DNA of 36,702 nt, from assembly GCA_905616445.1 (NCBI GenBank), contig CAJQSV010000045.1, positions 1-36,702 on the forward strand. The letters run 5' to 3'. Numbering within the stretch: position 1 is the first letter of the stretch; each line of letters starts with the position of its first letter. Source of the stretch: an uncultured Pelagibacteraceae bacterium. Lineage in GTDB: Bacteria; Pseudomonadota; Alphaproteobacteria; Pelagibacterales; Pelagibacteraceae. Below the pieces are notes generated by a model, which worked only from the letters and a program-made list of their open reading frames with translations, ran no database searches and was not told the DNA's origin. Of this stretch, positions 22,575 to 31,226 are shown piece by piece. The translations under genes were made by a program, and so were the position numbers.

Positions 22575-23906
22575 TTACTGTCTCATATATTGAGTTATAC
22601 TTTTTCTTAATTTGTCAAAGATTTCATCAATATGTTTTTTTTCACAAATATAAGGAGGCGCTAAGACTAATGCATCGGCTGTAGCTTTAAGATTAACTCC
22701 ATTAGCATAACAAGACTTGTAAATTTGAAAGCCAGCCTTGCCAGGTTTGTCTTTCATTTGAATGTCAATCCCACCCATCATGCCGTAACCTCTGATGCTC
22801 TCTACACAATCGAGATCTTTTAAAGAATGTAAAACATCTTGAAAATAAGGAGTCATTTCTTTTACTCTTTTAAAAATATCCTCTTTTTCAAATATATCCT
22901 GCACAGCAAGGGCGGCTGCTACTGCAACTGGAATTCCTGAATAAGTATAACCATGAAACAATTCGATAGCTCCCTGTGGTGCTGCATTAACAATCGAATC
23001 ATAAATGCCATCTCGCACTGCAACAACACCCATAGGTACCACTCCATTTGTTGTCGCCTTAGCCATAGTCATTAAATCAGGCGTCACAGCAAACTCTTGT
23101 GCAGCAAAAGCAGATCCTGTTCTGCCCCAGCCTGTAATTACTTCATCAAAAATTAAAAGAATGTCATGCTTGTCACAAATTTTTCTTAGTCTATCTAAAT
23201 ATCCTTTTGGTGGAATTAAAGTTCCGGTAGATCCTGCAATAGGTTCAATAATACACGCTGCAATTTCACCTTCAAATTTATTTGCAATTGTTTCCAAATC
23301 ATCTGCTATCTCTGCACCGGTGTCAGGCTGGCCTTTTATAAATTTATGTTCAGGTAAAAAAGTATGGCGCATGTGTTGAACACCCGGCATCAAAATACTT
23401 GCACACATTTCTTTATAGTTATTAAAACCACCCACAGATAAACCACCAATGTTCATTCCATGGTAACCACGATCTCGGCCTACAAATCTAAATTTTTTCT
23501 TATGCCCCTCTGATGCATGATAAGCCATAGCAATTTTAATTGCCGAATCTACTGCAGTAGAACCACAAATAGTATAGAAAATTTTATTCAAATCGTCAGG
23601 TGTATGTTTTGCAATTCGAGTTGCTAGTTCAAATGATCCTCCGAATCCTTGATTAAAAGGCAAGACAAAATCTAATTCTCTTAATTGTTTGCTAACTGCT
23701 TCGGCAATTTCTTCTCTACCATGCCCTAATGGATTACAAAATAATCCAGAGCTAGCGTCAATTAACGTGTTACCCTCATGAGTTTTTAAATAAACTCCTT
23801 TTGCACCCGTAATTAGTCTTGGATTTTTTTTGAAATCTCTGTTAGCCGAGAAAGGCATCCAATGTTCATTTAAAGAGTTAGGTATATTAGTTCTATGAGT
23901 ACTCAT
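22575..23906 (-). CDS. Class III aminotransferase, omega-amino acid:pyruvate type
   Basis: A 443-residue PLP enzyme of fold type I, class III. The start is the ATG at 23906 (MSTHRTNIPNSL); an in-frame TTG at 23945 adds 13 unlikely residues. Typical blocks are NEHWMPFSANRDF near the start, the GSTAVDSAIKIA and YHGMNIG cofactor loops, IFDEVITGWGRTG with Asp254 for the pyridine nitrogen, and the PLP lysine Lys283 in TMAKATTNG. This pattern matches beta-alanine/omega-amino acid:pyruvate aminotransferases. Substrates could include beta-alanine, taurine-like or other omega-amines. It is monocistronic, with the YqaA gene divergent 60 bases away. Confidence 0.93.
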   Translation of the reverse strand: MSTHRTNIPNSLNEHWMPFSANRDFKKNPRLITGAKGVYLKTHEGNTLIDASSGLFCNPLGHGREEIAEAVSKQLRELDFVLPFNQGFGGSFELATRIAKHTPDDLNKIFYTICGSTAVDSAIKIAMAYHASEGHKKKFRFVGRDRGYHGMNIGGLSVGGFNNYKEMCASILMPGVQHMRHTFLPEHKFIKGQPDTGAEIADDLETIANKFEGEIAACIIEPIAGSTGTLIPPKGYLDRLRKICDKHDILLIFDEVITGWGRTGSAFAAQEFAVTPDLMTMAKATTNGVVPMGVVAVRDGIYDSIVNAAPQGAIELFHGYTYSGIPVAVAAALAVQDIFEKEDIFKRVKEMTPYFQDVLHSLKDLDCVESIRGYGMMGGIDIQMKDKPGKAGFQIYKSCYANGVNLKATADALVLAPPYICEKKHIDEIFDKLRKSITQYMRQ

Positions 23907-23966
23907 TTTTAATTTGTAAAGTAACGGATTACGTAAATTATTCAATCTTTAATATATATAAAAACA

Positions 23967-24386
23967 ATGGTTTATCTTTCTCTTTTTGTTATTTCTTTTT
24001 TAGCTGCCACCGTTGTACCTATGTCGAGTGAGCTAACGTTTGCAGGCTTGTTAGCAAGCAACAACTACAATATTTATTGGCTTTTAAGCAGTGCTAGTTT
24101 AGGAAATATTTTAGGCTCAGTTTTTAATTGGTTATTAGGCTACTATTTATTAAAACATTTAAGCAAAAAATGGTTTCCTTTTAAACAAAATCAAATCGAC
24201 CAAGCCTCAAACTGGTTTAAAAAATTTGGTATCTGGTCTTTATTGTTTGCTTGGGTGCCAATTATCGGTGACCCTCTTACATTTGTAGCTGGAATTTTAA
24301 GAGTAAAGTTCTCTATTTTTTTAATTTTAGTTAGTATTGGAAAAATTCTACGCTATTTAACAGTGTTAACTGTATTTAATATTTAA
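23967..24386 (+). CDS. YqaA-like small DedA/SNARE-associated-family membrane protein
   Basis: A 139-residue inner-membrane protein. The N-terminal LFVISFLAATVVPMSSE with the proline/glutamate re-entrant loop, the LGNILGSVFNWLLGYYL helix and GIWSLLFAWVPIIGDPLTFVAG block are those of YqaA, a short member of the DedA/VTT superfamily. About four to five hydrophobic segments, length as in YqaA. DedA relatives act as lipid scramblases or flippases; the role of YqaA is not known. Its stop TAA overlaps the stop of the convergent acyltransferase in a shared TTAA. Confidence 0.9.
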   Translation: MVYLSLFVISFLAATVVPMSSELTFAGLLASNNYNIYWLLSSASLGNILGSVFNWLLGYYLLKHLSKKWFPFKQNQIDQASNWFKKFGIWSLLFAWVPIIGDPLTFVAGILRVKFSIFLILVSIGKILRYLTVLTVFNI

Positions 24387-26416
24387 TTTAATTTTTTCAT
24401 TATCAAATCAGTTATCATCTCAGCACCCTTGGTTGAAAGATGATCATCATCATAATAAAAAACATCTCTTTCATCATGGGTAATGCACCTATTTTTCTTA
24501 CTAATATTACAAAAAAGTTTGTGAGGAAAAATCCTTTGAACATTATTGTTTTTAATTTCATTTAAAATGTCAAAACTTTCTTTTGATCTTGCTTTGTAAA
24601 CATCGAAACTTGTCGTAATTCTATTTTTTTTTAAATAAACTTTAGGATCTTTAATGTACCTAACAGGCATATTTTTAAAAAGTGCATAAGCAACATTTAT
24701 GCCAACTTCTGGAATTGGATAAACTAAAATTACTTTGTTCCCGTTGTTTAGAAGCTCAAGAATTGATAATTTAAAACCATCCCTCCAGTCATATAATTTT
24801 TCTATATGCGAATAGACATATTTAACATTTTCTCTTTCAATTCCTCCTTCTTGATTATTGAAATACTCACCAGATGTATAAAGTGGCAATCTTCCACCAA
24901 TGATGACTGTAGAGTTTGGATGTGATAATAATTCAACTCTTAAATCATTTAAATATTTTAAGTTACATTTATCTGTAAGTTGTTTTGTAGACACATACCT
25001 CCTGGTAAAGTTCGGTAAATATATACACCCCGCACTTGTCCTTGCATTAAATTGGAAATTTTTTTTTACTACTTTTTCTTTTAGCTCATACATAAAAGAT
25101 GCAAAATGACTGTCTCCTACTAGAAAAATTTTTGAATTACTTTTTTTATTAAAATTACAAGAATTCTCAATTTCTATAATATTATGACAACTCTGACCTT
25201 TTTCATTTTTTAATTTAAACTTTGGTTCAATATTTCCAAATTCCTTATGTAGTACCCACGCGAGGTTTTCCGAAAAACCTTTTGATCTAATTGTATAAAA
25301 ATTAAAAAATGTAATTAAAATAAATATCACTGTCAGAGATGCAACTAAAATTTTATTTGATAAAATATTTTTATTTCTAAATGGTTTCTCAATAATAAAA
25401 TAAGAAATTATAGATAAAATAATTGTTAGCAGAACCCATATTAGTTTATCCAACTCAGAAGGAGTGGGGTTATTAACTCTTCCAAAGGCCATTATTGGAA
25501 AATGAAAAAGATATAACGAATACGAAATAAGACCCACCCCCATAAAATATTTTGTTGAAAGTATTTTTGTTACCAGTTCATTTTTTTGTGAGAACCAAAT
25601 TAATAACATCGTACCCAATACTGGCACCAAAGACTTTATTGATGGTAAATTCATTTGATCATTAAAAAAAATGAATGAATAAAATATTAAAAAAATTCCA
25701 ATAGAATTAAAAATTTGACTATGAATTCTTTTATTGTTCCTTCCAAATTTTAATTCTAAAAAAGCTAAAATACTTCCCGCAAGCAATTCCCACATTCTGC
25801 TTGGCAGCATATAAAAGTTTAATGATGGATTGATAACGCTACCAAATTGCGCGAAAGTTATACTTATTAAAAAAAATAATACAAAAATTAATAAAATATA
25901 CTTCTTAAAGAACCTGTAAATCAGTAATAAAAAAATGGGAAATACTATATAAAATTGTTCTTCAACAGAAAGAGACCAGGTATGAAGAAATGGTTTTAAT
26001 AAAGAAGATGTAGCTGCGTATTCTTGAGCTTCTACCCAAAAATAAAAATTTGAACTAAAGATAAGTGAAGATAATATGGATCTACTAAAGTCTATAAATG
26101 AGTCTGGAAGCAAGTAAAACCAAGCCATTGGGTATGATAAAATCATTACAAAAAATAATGCTGGAAGAATTCTCCTTGCTCTCCTTTGATAAAAATTAGA
26201 AAATGAAAAAATGCCTGTATTGATTTTTTCCTTAAGAATTATAGAAGAAATTAGATAACCTGAAATTACAAAAAAAATATCAACACCTAAAAACCCACCA
26301 TCCAAAAAACTCTGACTAAATAAAGTAATTTTTGCATGATATAGAATTACAGAAATAACTGCTATGGCTCTTAGACCGTCAATCTCAGGTCTATAATTTA
26401 TTTTTTCATTAACCAT
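24383..26416 (-). CDS. OafA/YrhL-type acyltransferase with SGNH domain
   Basis: A 677-residue membrane enzyme. Residues 1 to about 360 are an acyltransferase-3 domain with about ten helices: PEIDGLRAIAVISVILYHA with the catalytic His, and GVDIFFVISGYLIS, then FYQRRARRILPAL. After a helix at ~355 the C-terminal half is a periplasmic SGNH domain with the nucleophile motif VGDSHFASF and a DxxH triad end in YDDDHLSTKGAEM. This architecture O-acetylates cell-surface glycans, taking acetyl groups across the membrane and transferring them outside. Its partner glycan is unknown; no polysaccharide cluster surrounds it. Confidence 0.95.
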   Translation of the reverse strand: MVNEKINYRPEIDGLRAIAVISVILYHAKITLFSQSFLDGGFLGVDIFFVISGYLISSIILKEKINTGIFSFSNFYQRRARRILPALFFVMILSYPMAWFYLLPDSFIDFSRSILSSLIFSSNFYFWVEAQEYAATSSLLKPFLHTWSLSVEEQFYIVFPIFLLLIYRFFKKYILLIFVLFFLISITFAQFGSVINPSLNFYMLPSRMWELLAGSILAFLELKFGRNNKRIHSQIFNSIGIFLIFYSFIFFNDQMNLPSIKSLVPVLGTMLLIWFSQKNELVTKILSTKYFMGVGLISYSLYLFHFPIMAFGRVNNPTPSELDKLIWVLLTIILSIISYFIIEKPFRNKNILSNKILVASLTVIFILITFFNFYTIRSKGFSENLAWVLHKEFGNIEPKFKLKNEKGQSCHNIIEIENSCNFNKKSNSKIFLVGDSHFASFMYELKEKVVKKNFQFNARTSAGCIYLPNFTRRYVSTKQLTDKCNLKYLNDLRVELLSHPNSTVIIGGRLPLYTSGEYFNNQEGGIERENVKYVYSHIEKLYDWRDGFKLSILELLNNGNKVILVYPIPEVGINVAYALFKNMPVRYIKDPKVYLKKNRITTSFDVYKARSKESFDILNEIKNNNVQRIFPHKLFCNISKKNRCITHDERDVFYYDDDHLSTKGAEMITDLIMKKLN

Positions 26417-26600
26417 TTGATTTTAGAATTTTGCTTCTGTATTTTTTAAAAAAGTCACATTTTTATCTAGAAGCAACCTGAGTTTAGTTGGATAATGTAG
26501 TTTACTAAATTTTTGTGTAAAAATTTTTTTTAAAGACATAAAAATAGTTATTATTTTATAAAATTTAAATTTTATTTTTAAGTTTCGTTAACATTAATAA

Positions 26601-26735
26601 TTATTCCTTCCAAAAAAATATTCCACTACCAGCTCCTAAAAGAATAGCTGATATAATCCAAGCATTCTCTGCATCCGAAAAAAAAATAAGTGATCCTAAA
26701 ATTGCAATCATTATACCTATTATTTTTTTACTCAT
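26601..26735 (-). CDS. 44-aa membrane protein
   Basis: An ATG-started 44-codon ORF on the minus strand, MSKKIIGIMIAILGSLIFF... then ...WIISAILLGAGSGIFFW, forming two hydrophobic helices (about 5-19 and 26-42) joined by SDAENA, a hairpin typical of small bacterial inner-membrane proteins. It is divergent from the MFS gene, whose start lies 62 bases away. The long plus-strand extension of the MFS frame over this ORF is low-complexity and is not used. Compositional balance and clean topology support it as a real gene. No family recognised. Confidence 0.5.
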   Translation of the reverse strand: MSKKIIGIMIAILGSLIFFSDAENAWIISAILLGAGSGIFFWKE

Positions 26736-26797
26736 GCTTTATTTTGTACATTAATTTATATTATGCTATCACACAAGATACTCTAGAATCTTTTAAA

Positions 26798-27973
26798 ATG
26801 AATAAAAATCTTTGGATCATTACGGTAAGTCAAATATTTAGTTTTACACCAGCACCTGTAAATGTTTTTTTAAGTGGAATTATTGGAAGCACATTAAGTC
26901 CGGTAAAATCTCTGCAAACTGTTCCCACTTCTTTAATGATAGTCGGAATCGCAGTTTTTTCTTTTTTTGCCGCTAAAATTATGAGCAAGATTGGAAGAAA
27001 AGCTGGTTTTTTATACGCTGCAATTTTTAGTTCTTTTTCAGCTTTGCTAGCAGCCTATGCAGTGTGGGATAAAAACTTTTATTTATTTTGTTTAGCTTGT
27101 TTTTTTATTGGTAACGGAATGTCTTTTACACACCAATATCGTTTTGCAGCTGCTGAAAGTGTAGAAAAATCTTTTATTCCAAAAGCACTTTCAGTAATAA
27201 TGTTAGCATCAATTTTTTCCGCTCTTCTTGGACCTAATATTGCTAACTTTAATAAGAATTTAATAGACGGACACCTGTATGTTGGATCTTATTTATCTTT
27301 AGCTATTTTAACATCTGTCCCTATTATATTTTTAAGCTTTTATGCTCCAAAAAAAGATTCTGTGAACGTTAACGAAGATAAGAAAAGAAGTTATTTTGCG
27401 CTTATTTCGCAGCCTAGGTTTTTACAAGCTGTTGTATCTGCTGCTTTTGCCTATGCTGTTATGTCATTCTTAATGACTGCAACACCCATTAATATGCATA
27501 TTATGGAAAGCTACAGTCTAAATAAAACAGCAGTTGTTATTCAATTACATATTGTTAGCATGTTTTTACCATCGTTGATTACAGGAAGTTTATTAAAAAA
27601 ATTTGGGCACAGCACAATAATTTATGCTGGTGTAGGTTTTTACTCTTTAACAATTATACTAAGTTTTTTAGAACCGTCTTTCTTTATTTATATATTAGCT
27701 TTAGTTTTCCTAGGGATAGGGTGGAATTTTTTATATTTGTCAGGCACTGGCTTACTTGTACTGTCATACAAAGAAGAGGAAAAATTTAAAGCACAAGGAT
27801 TTAATGATATTTTGGTTTTCTCTATTCAGGCTTTAGCTAGTTTATCAGCAGGATATATGTTGAGTATCGCAAGTTGGAAAACAATGAATCTAATTGCTAT
27901 TCCATTTTTAATTTTAATTATTTTCTCTTCAATTAGAGCTGATTTATCTAAAGTTAGTAAGTTAACAGATTAG
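26798..27973 (+). CDS. MFS transporter
   Basis: A 391-residue membrane protein with 12 predicted helices in the major facilitator superfamily pattern. MNKNLWIITVSQIFSFTPAPVNVF begins helix 1. The A-motif is degenerate: AAKIMSKIGRKAGFL after helix 2 keeps the GRK core, and a related KKFGHSTII follows helix 8. The ATG at 26798 is used, as the frame open from 26690 would add 36 residues that overlap a 44-aa gene on the other strand and do not fit an MFS N-terminus. The substrate cannot be told. It lies 5 bases before the stop of the convergent inositol-phosphatase-family gene. Confidence 0.92.
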   Translation: MNKNLWIITVSQIFSFTPAPVNVFLSGIIGSTLSPVKSLQTVPTSLMIVGIAVFSFFAAKIMSKIGRKAGFLYAAIFSSFSALLAAYAVWDKNFYLFCLACFFIGNGMSFTHQYRFAAAESVEKSFIPKALSVIMLASIFSALLGPNIANFNKNLIDGHLYVGSYLSLAILTSVPIIFLSFYAPKKDSVNVNEDKKRSYFALISQPRFLQAVVSAAFAYAVMSFLMTATPINMHIMESYSLNKTAVVIQLHIVSMFLPSLITGSLLKKFGHSTIIYAGVGFYSLTIILSFLEPSFFIYILALVFLGIGWNFLYLSGTGLLVLSYKEEEKFKAQGFNDILVFSIQALASLSAGYMLSIASWKTMNLIAIPFLILIIFSSIRADLSKVSKLTD

Positions 27974-27978
27974 TGTTT

Positions 27979-28773
27979 TTAATTAGAAGATCTTAATAAT
28001 TTTAAAATTTTATAGTGCAATTTTTTATTAGAAGTGGCTAATATATTTCCACCTTTTTTTACTGACATGTTATTCCAAGTGCTAACTACCCCACCTGCTT
28101 TTTCAATGATAGGAATAAGTGGAACTATATCAAAAGGCTTAAGGTTAGTCTCAATTACGGCTTCCACCTTACCTTCTGCGAGCAAACAAAAATTTAAAGC
28201 ATCAAATGTTGCTGACCCAAAATAAGAAACTGATGACATAACTTTTCTTATTTTGTTGTTATATTTTTTAAAGAAAAGCGCTTCATTCAAATGGCCTATA
28301 ACTTTACATTTTTTTAAATTTGTTTCTTTAGATGTTTTTAAAATATTTTTTTTATTATTAATTAAATAAGATTTTTTTTGACCACTTATATAAAATTTAT
28401 TTAAAGCTGGAAAATTTGCTAAGCCTAAAATGGGCTGATCTTTATAAGTTAATCCTATTAAATTTGACCAAGTTGGAGCTCCAACCATAAAAGCTCTTGT
28501 TCCATCAATAGGATCTATATACCATTTGTAATCATTGTCAGAATATTTTTCTAAAAATTCTTCACCTAGAATAGCGTCTTTGGGAAACTGTTTTACAATA
28601 GTTTTTCTTATAAACTTTTCAAAAGATTTATCTAAATTTGTTACAGGATCATAAATTTTTTTATTTTTAGACTTATTGTTAACCTTAAAACCATATTTTG
28701 ATTGTTCTGAGTAAAAATTATTAAGTTTTTTAGGTAAACTTTTTAAGAGATTAAATGGTTTGTAGTAATTCAT
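27979..28773 (-). CDS. Inositol monophosphatase-family phosphatase, HisN-like
   Basis: A 264-residue lithium-sensitive-type phosphatase. The metal site is formed by GEEF (Glu in ILGEEFLEK), DPIDGTRAF and the C-terminal KPFDIVPLIPII, where the usual W-D becomes F-D. The length and the KxP-(D)-xxPxxP layout fit histidinol-phosphatase of the HisN branch as well as inositol monophosphatase or CysQ relatives. GTRAFMVGAPTWSN at the substrate site is the pattern of the HisN branch, so histidinol phosphate is a good candidate substrate in histidine synthesis. No other his gene is near. Confidence 0.88.
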   Translation of the reverse strand: MNYYKPFNLLKSLPKKLNNFYSEQSKYGFKVNNKSKNKKIYDPVTNLDKSFEKFIRKTIVKQFPKDAILGEEFLEKYSDNDYKWYIDPIDGTRAFMVGAPTWSNLIGLTYKDQPILGLANFPALNKFYISGQKKSYLINNKKNILKTSKETNLKKCKVIGHLNEALFFKKYNNKIRKVMSSVSYFGSATFDALNFCLLAEGKVEAVIETNLKPFDIVPLIPIIEKAGGVVSTWNNMSVKKGGNILATSNKKLHYKILKLLRSSN

Positions 28774-28895
28774 AAATCAATATAACCTTATTAATTAATA
28801 TATTAACCACTAAATATAAATAGAAATTTAAGTTTTTGTAAAACGAATAGATTGTTATTTAGGTTTACTCATTTCCACTTCAGATTCCGATATTG

Positions 28896-29354
28896 TTACT
28901 TTTTTGCATTGATAAAAGAAACAATCTCTATGCATAAATTTAGAAAGTCGGTAACTAATTCTTCTGAGGGTCTAATATTTTTTACTTTACCATCTTTTCC
29001 AAGGTTTCCATCGGGAGCTAAAAGCTCATAATAACCATGTAAAATTCCATCATCAACAATTTTAGCAATAGTTTTATAAGAGTATTCAGGAATTTTTTTT
29101 GCTATTTCTTCTTTGTAAATTTCAACACCAGCCTCATTGGCGTGGAATATTTCAAGGAAAATTTTAACTCTTTTTATATTTGCAAAACACCAATTTAATC
29201 CCTCATTCGCTTCACGCATTTTAAAAACTTCATGAATAAAAGCCGATACATCGCCACCAAGTTTTTTCCAACTAAGTTCATCAACTTTAAAAGGCAACTT
29301 TTCAAATTTAAGTTTAGAAAATATTCTTTGGTCTCTCTCTTCCTGTTTATTCAT
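28896..29354 (-). CDS. Unknown 152-aa protein with possible winged-helix segment
   Basis: ATG-started, 152 residues, moderately charged. A stretch around 81-110 (KEEIAKKIPEYSYKTIAKIV) resembles a helix-turn-helix recognition unit followed by a hydrophobic helix, seen in MarR-like winged-helix proteins, then a wing-like YYELLAPDGNLGKDGKVK segment. The N-terminal FIHEVFKMREANEGLNW and C-terminal LVTDFLNLCIEIVSF helices could form the dimer interface. DNA binding is possible but unproven. It is transcribed alone, 85 bases downstream of the YczE-family gene on the same strand. A 26-codon frame overlaps its 3' end. Confidence 0.55.
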   Translation of the reverse strand: MNKQEERDQRIFSKLKFEKLPFKVDELSWKKLGGDVSAFIHEVFKMREANEGLNWCFANIKRVKIFLEIFHANEAGVEIYKEEIAKKIPEYSYKTIAKIVDDGILHGYYELLAPDGNLGKDGKVKNIRPSEELVTDFLNLCIEIVSFINAKK

Positions 29355-29439
29355 TTTACTTATTGTAGTGTAATTAAAGTAAAAACATATACAGAAAATT
29401 TGCTTTTATATTCATGTTTTACAGCTAAAAAATAAGCAT

Positions 29440-30090
29440 TTACTTAAATCTTTTAAAAGAGACCAGGTATAAGCTTGCAGCAACTGAAGGCCCAATACCT
29501 AGTGCAAAAAAAAAAGTACCTATTCCAACTATACCCCCTAAAGACCACCCAGCTAAAACTACAATTATTTCAATACAAGCTCTAACATAAGCAATCGGCG
29601 CATTAGTTTTTTTTTGTAGTCCTGTCATCAACCCATCTCTTGGTCCAGCTCCTAAGTTAGCTATTAAATATAAAGATGTGCCAAAACCAATTATTAATAT
29701 GCCAACAGCAACCATAAATAGTTGAAGAAAAAATTCATTCGGTTTGTTAAAATAGTAAATCGTTACATCGATCATAATAGCGATAATTATGAAATTAATA
29801 ATTGTTCCCATGCCTATTTTTTGATCTAAAAAATACCAAAGTAACAGTACTAAGAAACTTACAAGAAAAGCAATAGTTCCCACAGAGAGCTCAAGATTAA
29901 CAGCTATACCCTGATGAAGAACATTCCAAGGTGAAGCTCCAATACCAGAAACAATTAATAAGCCCTCACCAAATCCAAACAAAACAAGACCCAAACAAAG
30001 GTAAATTAAAGTTTCAAGTTTCGGTTTAAAGTTAGTCGAAGATTTCGAGCTCCAAGATAATTTAGGTATATTCTTAATTTTTAAAAACAT
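29440..30090 (-). CDS. YczE/YitT-family membrane protein
   Basis: A 216-residue protein starting at the ATG at 30090 (MFLKIKNIP); an in-frame TTG at 30105 gives five extra residues. About six helices. The paired GIGASPWNVLHQGI and LGAGPRDGLMTGL loops in two similar halves are the mark of the YczE/YyaS/YitT family. The role is unknown in general; members are predicted transporters of small solutes, sometimes linked to sulfur or metal metabolism. The divergent rlmN gene begins about 60 bases away. Confidence 0.85.
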   Translation of the reverse strand: MFLKIKNIPKLSWSSKSSTNFKPKLETLIYLCLGLVLFGFGEGLLIVSGIGASPWNVLHQGIAVNLELSVGTIAFLVSFLVLLLWYFLDQKIGMGTIINFIIIAIMIDVTIYYFNKPNEFFLQLFMVAVGILIIGFGTSLYLIANLGAGPRDGLMTGLQKKTNAPIAYVRACIEIIVVLAGWSLGGIVGIGTFFFALGIGPSVAASLYLVSFKRFK

Positions 30091-30150
30091 TGGTGTATTT
30101 ACCAAGCGTACAAAGTATACACAATCACTATATTGATCTATATATTAAGT

Positions 30151-31218
30151 ATGAGCCAAAAAAATTTCTTCGATTTTAATTTTGAAAGCCTAAAACTTTT
30201 TTTAAACGAAGAGTTAAATATAGAAGAGAAAAAAATTCCAATGCGTAGCAAGCAGATTTGGCAATCCGTTTATAAAAAAGGTTCTTTTGAAATTAATAAT
30301 CTAACTACATTTCCTTTAGAGCTTAGAAGTAAACTTGAAGATTTAATTAGCCTACAAAGACCTAAAATTGAAAAAACTCAAACTTCAAGTGATGGAACTA
30401 TAAAGTGGCTCATTAAACTTTTTGACGGTAACGAAGTGGAGTGTGTTTACATTCCAGAGAAAACGAGGGCTACACTATGCATATCTTCGCAAGTGGGTTG
30501 TACTTTAAATTGTAGATTTTGCCACACCGGTACTCAGCGTTTAGTAAAAAATTTAAGTTTTGCTGAAATTGTTAACCAAGTAATGATTGCAAAAGAACAA
30601 ATTAATGACTGGGACGAACAAAGAAAAATAACTAATATTGTTTTAATGGGAATGGGGGAGCCTTTTTATAATTATGATAATGTAAAAACTGCTGTTGAGA
30701 TCTTAAAAGATAAAGAGGGATTAAATTACGGAGCAAAAAAAATAACCGTATCAACAGCAGGCATTGCCAACAAAATTCCTGAAGCTGCCACCGAGATAGG
30801 CACTTATCTAGCTTTATCATTACATGCTCCAACTGACAACATAAGAGAGATGATCATGCCTATTAATAAAAAATTTAAAATTAAAGATCTCATCGAGCAG
30901 TGCAAATACTATAGCTCCGTTGTTAAAGAAAAAATAACTTTAGAATATGTTATGCTTAGAGGCGTTAATGATAGTATGGAATGCGCAAAACAACTTGTAA
31001 AACTTATGGCTCAATTTCCTTGTAAGGTTAATCTTATAGAATTCAATCCTTGGCCAGGAGTTCAATATCTACCAACAGAAAGAGAAGAAATGGAAAAATT
31101 TGGTAAAGTTATTCAAGATGCTGGATATGTTGCAACCATTAGAAGATCACGTGGTCAAGATATTTTAGGGGCGTGTGGCCAACTCAGAACTGAAAGCGAA
31201 AAAAAGAAAGCTTTATAA
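30151..31218 (+). CDS. rlmN: 23S rRNA (adenine-2503 C2) methyltransferase RlmN
   Basis: A 355-residue radical SAM enzyme that methylates A2503 of 23S rRNA and, in many bacteria, A37 of some tRNAs. The start is the ATG at 30151 (MSQKNFF); the frame is open from a TTG at 30133. An N-terminal helical domain with PMRSKQIWQ is followed by the cluster motif CTLNCRFC (Cys117, Cys121, Cys124), MGMGEPFYNY for SAM, STAGI, SLHAP and the C-terminal catalytic cysteine in DILGACGQL. A TATATA box (30139-30144) sits six bases before the start, so the message may be leaderless. Divergent from the YczE gene. Confidence 0.97.
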   Translation: MSQKNFFDFNFESLKLFLNEELNIEEKKIPMRSKQIWQSVYKKGSFEINNLTTFPLELRSKLEDLISLQRPKIEKTQTSSDGTIKWLIKLFDGNEVECVYIPEKTRATLCISSQVGCTLNCRFCHTGTQRLVKNLSFAEIVNQVMIAKEQINDWDEQRKITNIVLMGMGEPFYNYDNVKTAVEILKDKEGLNYGAKKITVSTAGIANKIPEAATEIGTYLALSLHAPTDNIREMIMPINKKFKIKDLIEQCKYYSSVVKEKITLEYVMLRGVNDSMECAKQLVKLMAQFPCKVNLIEFNPWPGVQYLPTEREEMEKFGKVIQDAGYVATIRRSRGQDILGACGQLRTESEKKKAL

Positions 31219-31226
31219 TTATTTAA

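Noticed and set aside
26690-26797. Upstream extension of the MFS gene by 36 codons
   Set aside because: The added residues form an extra hydrophobic stretch not expected in MFS proteins and overlap a better small gene on the other strand.
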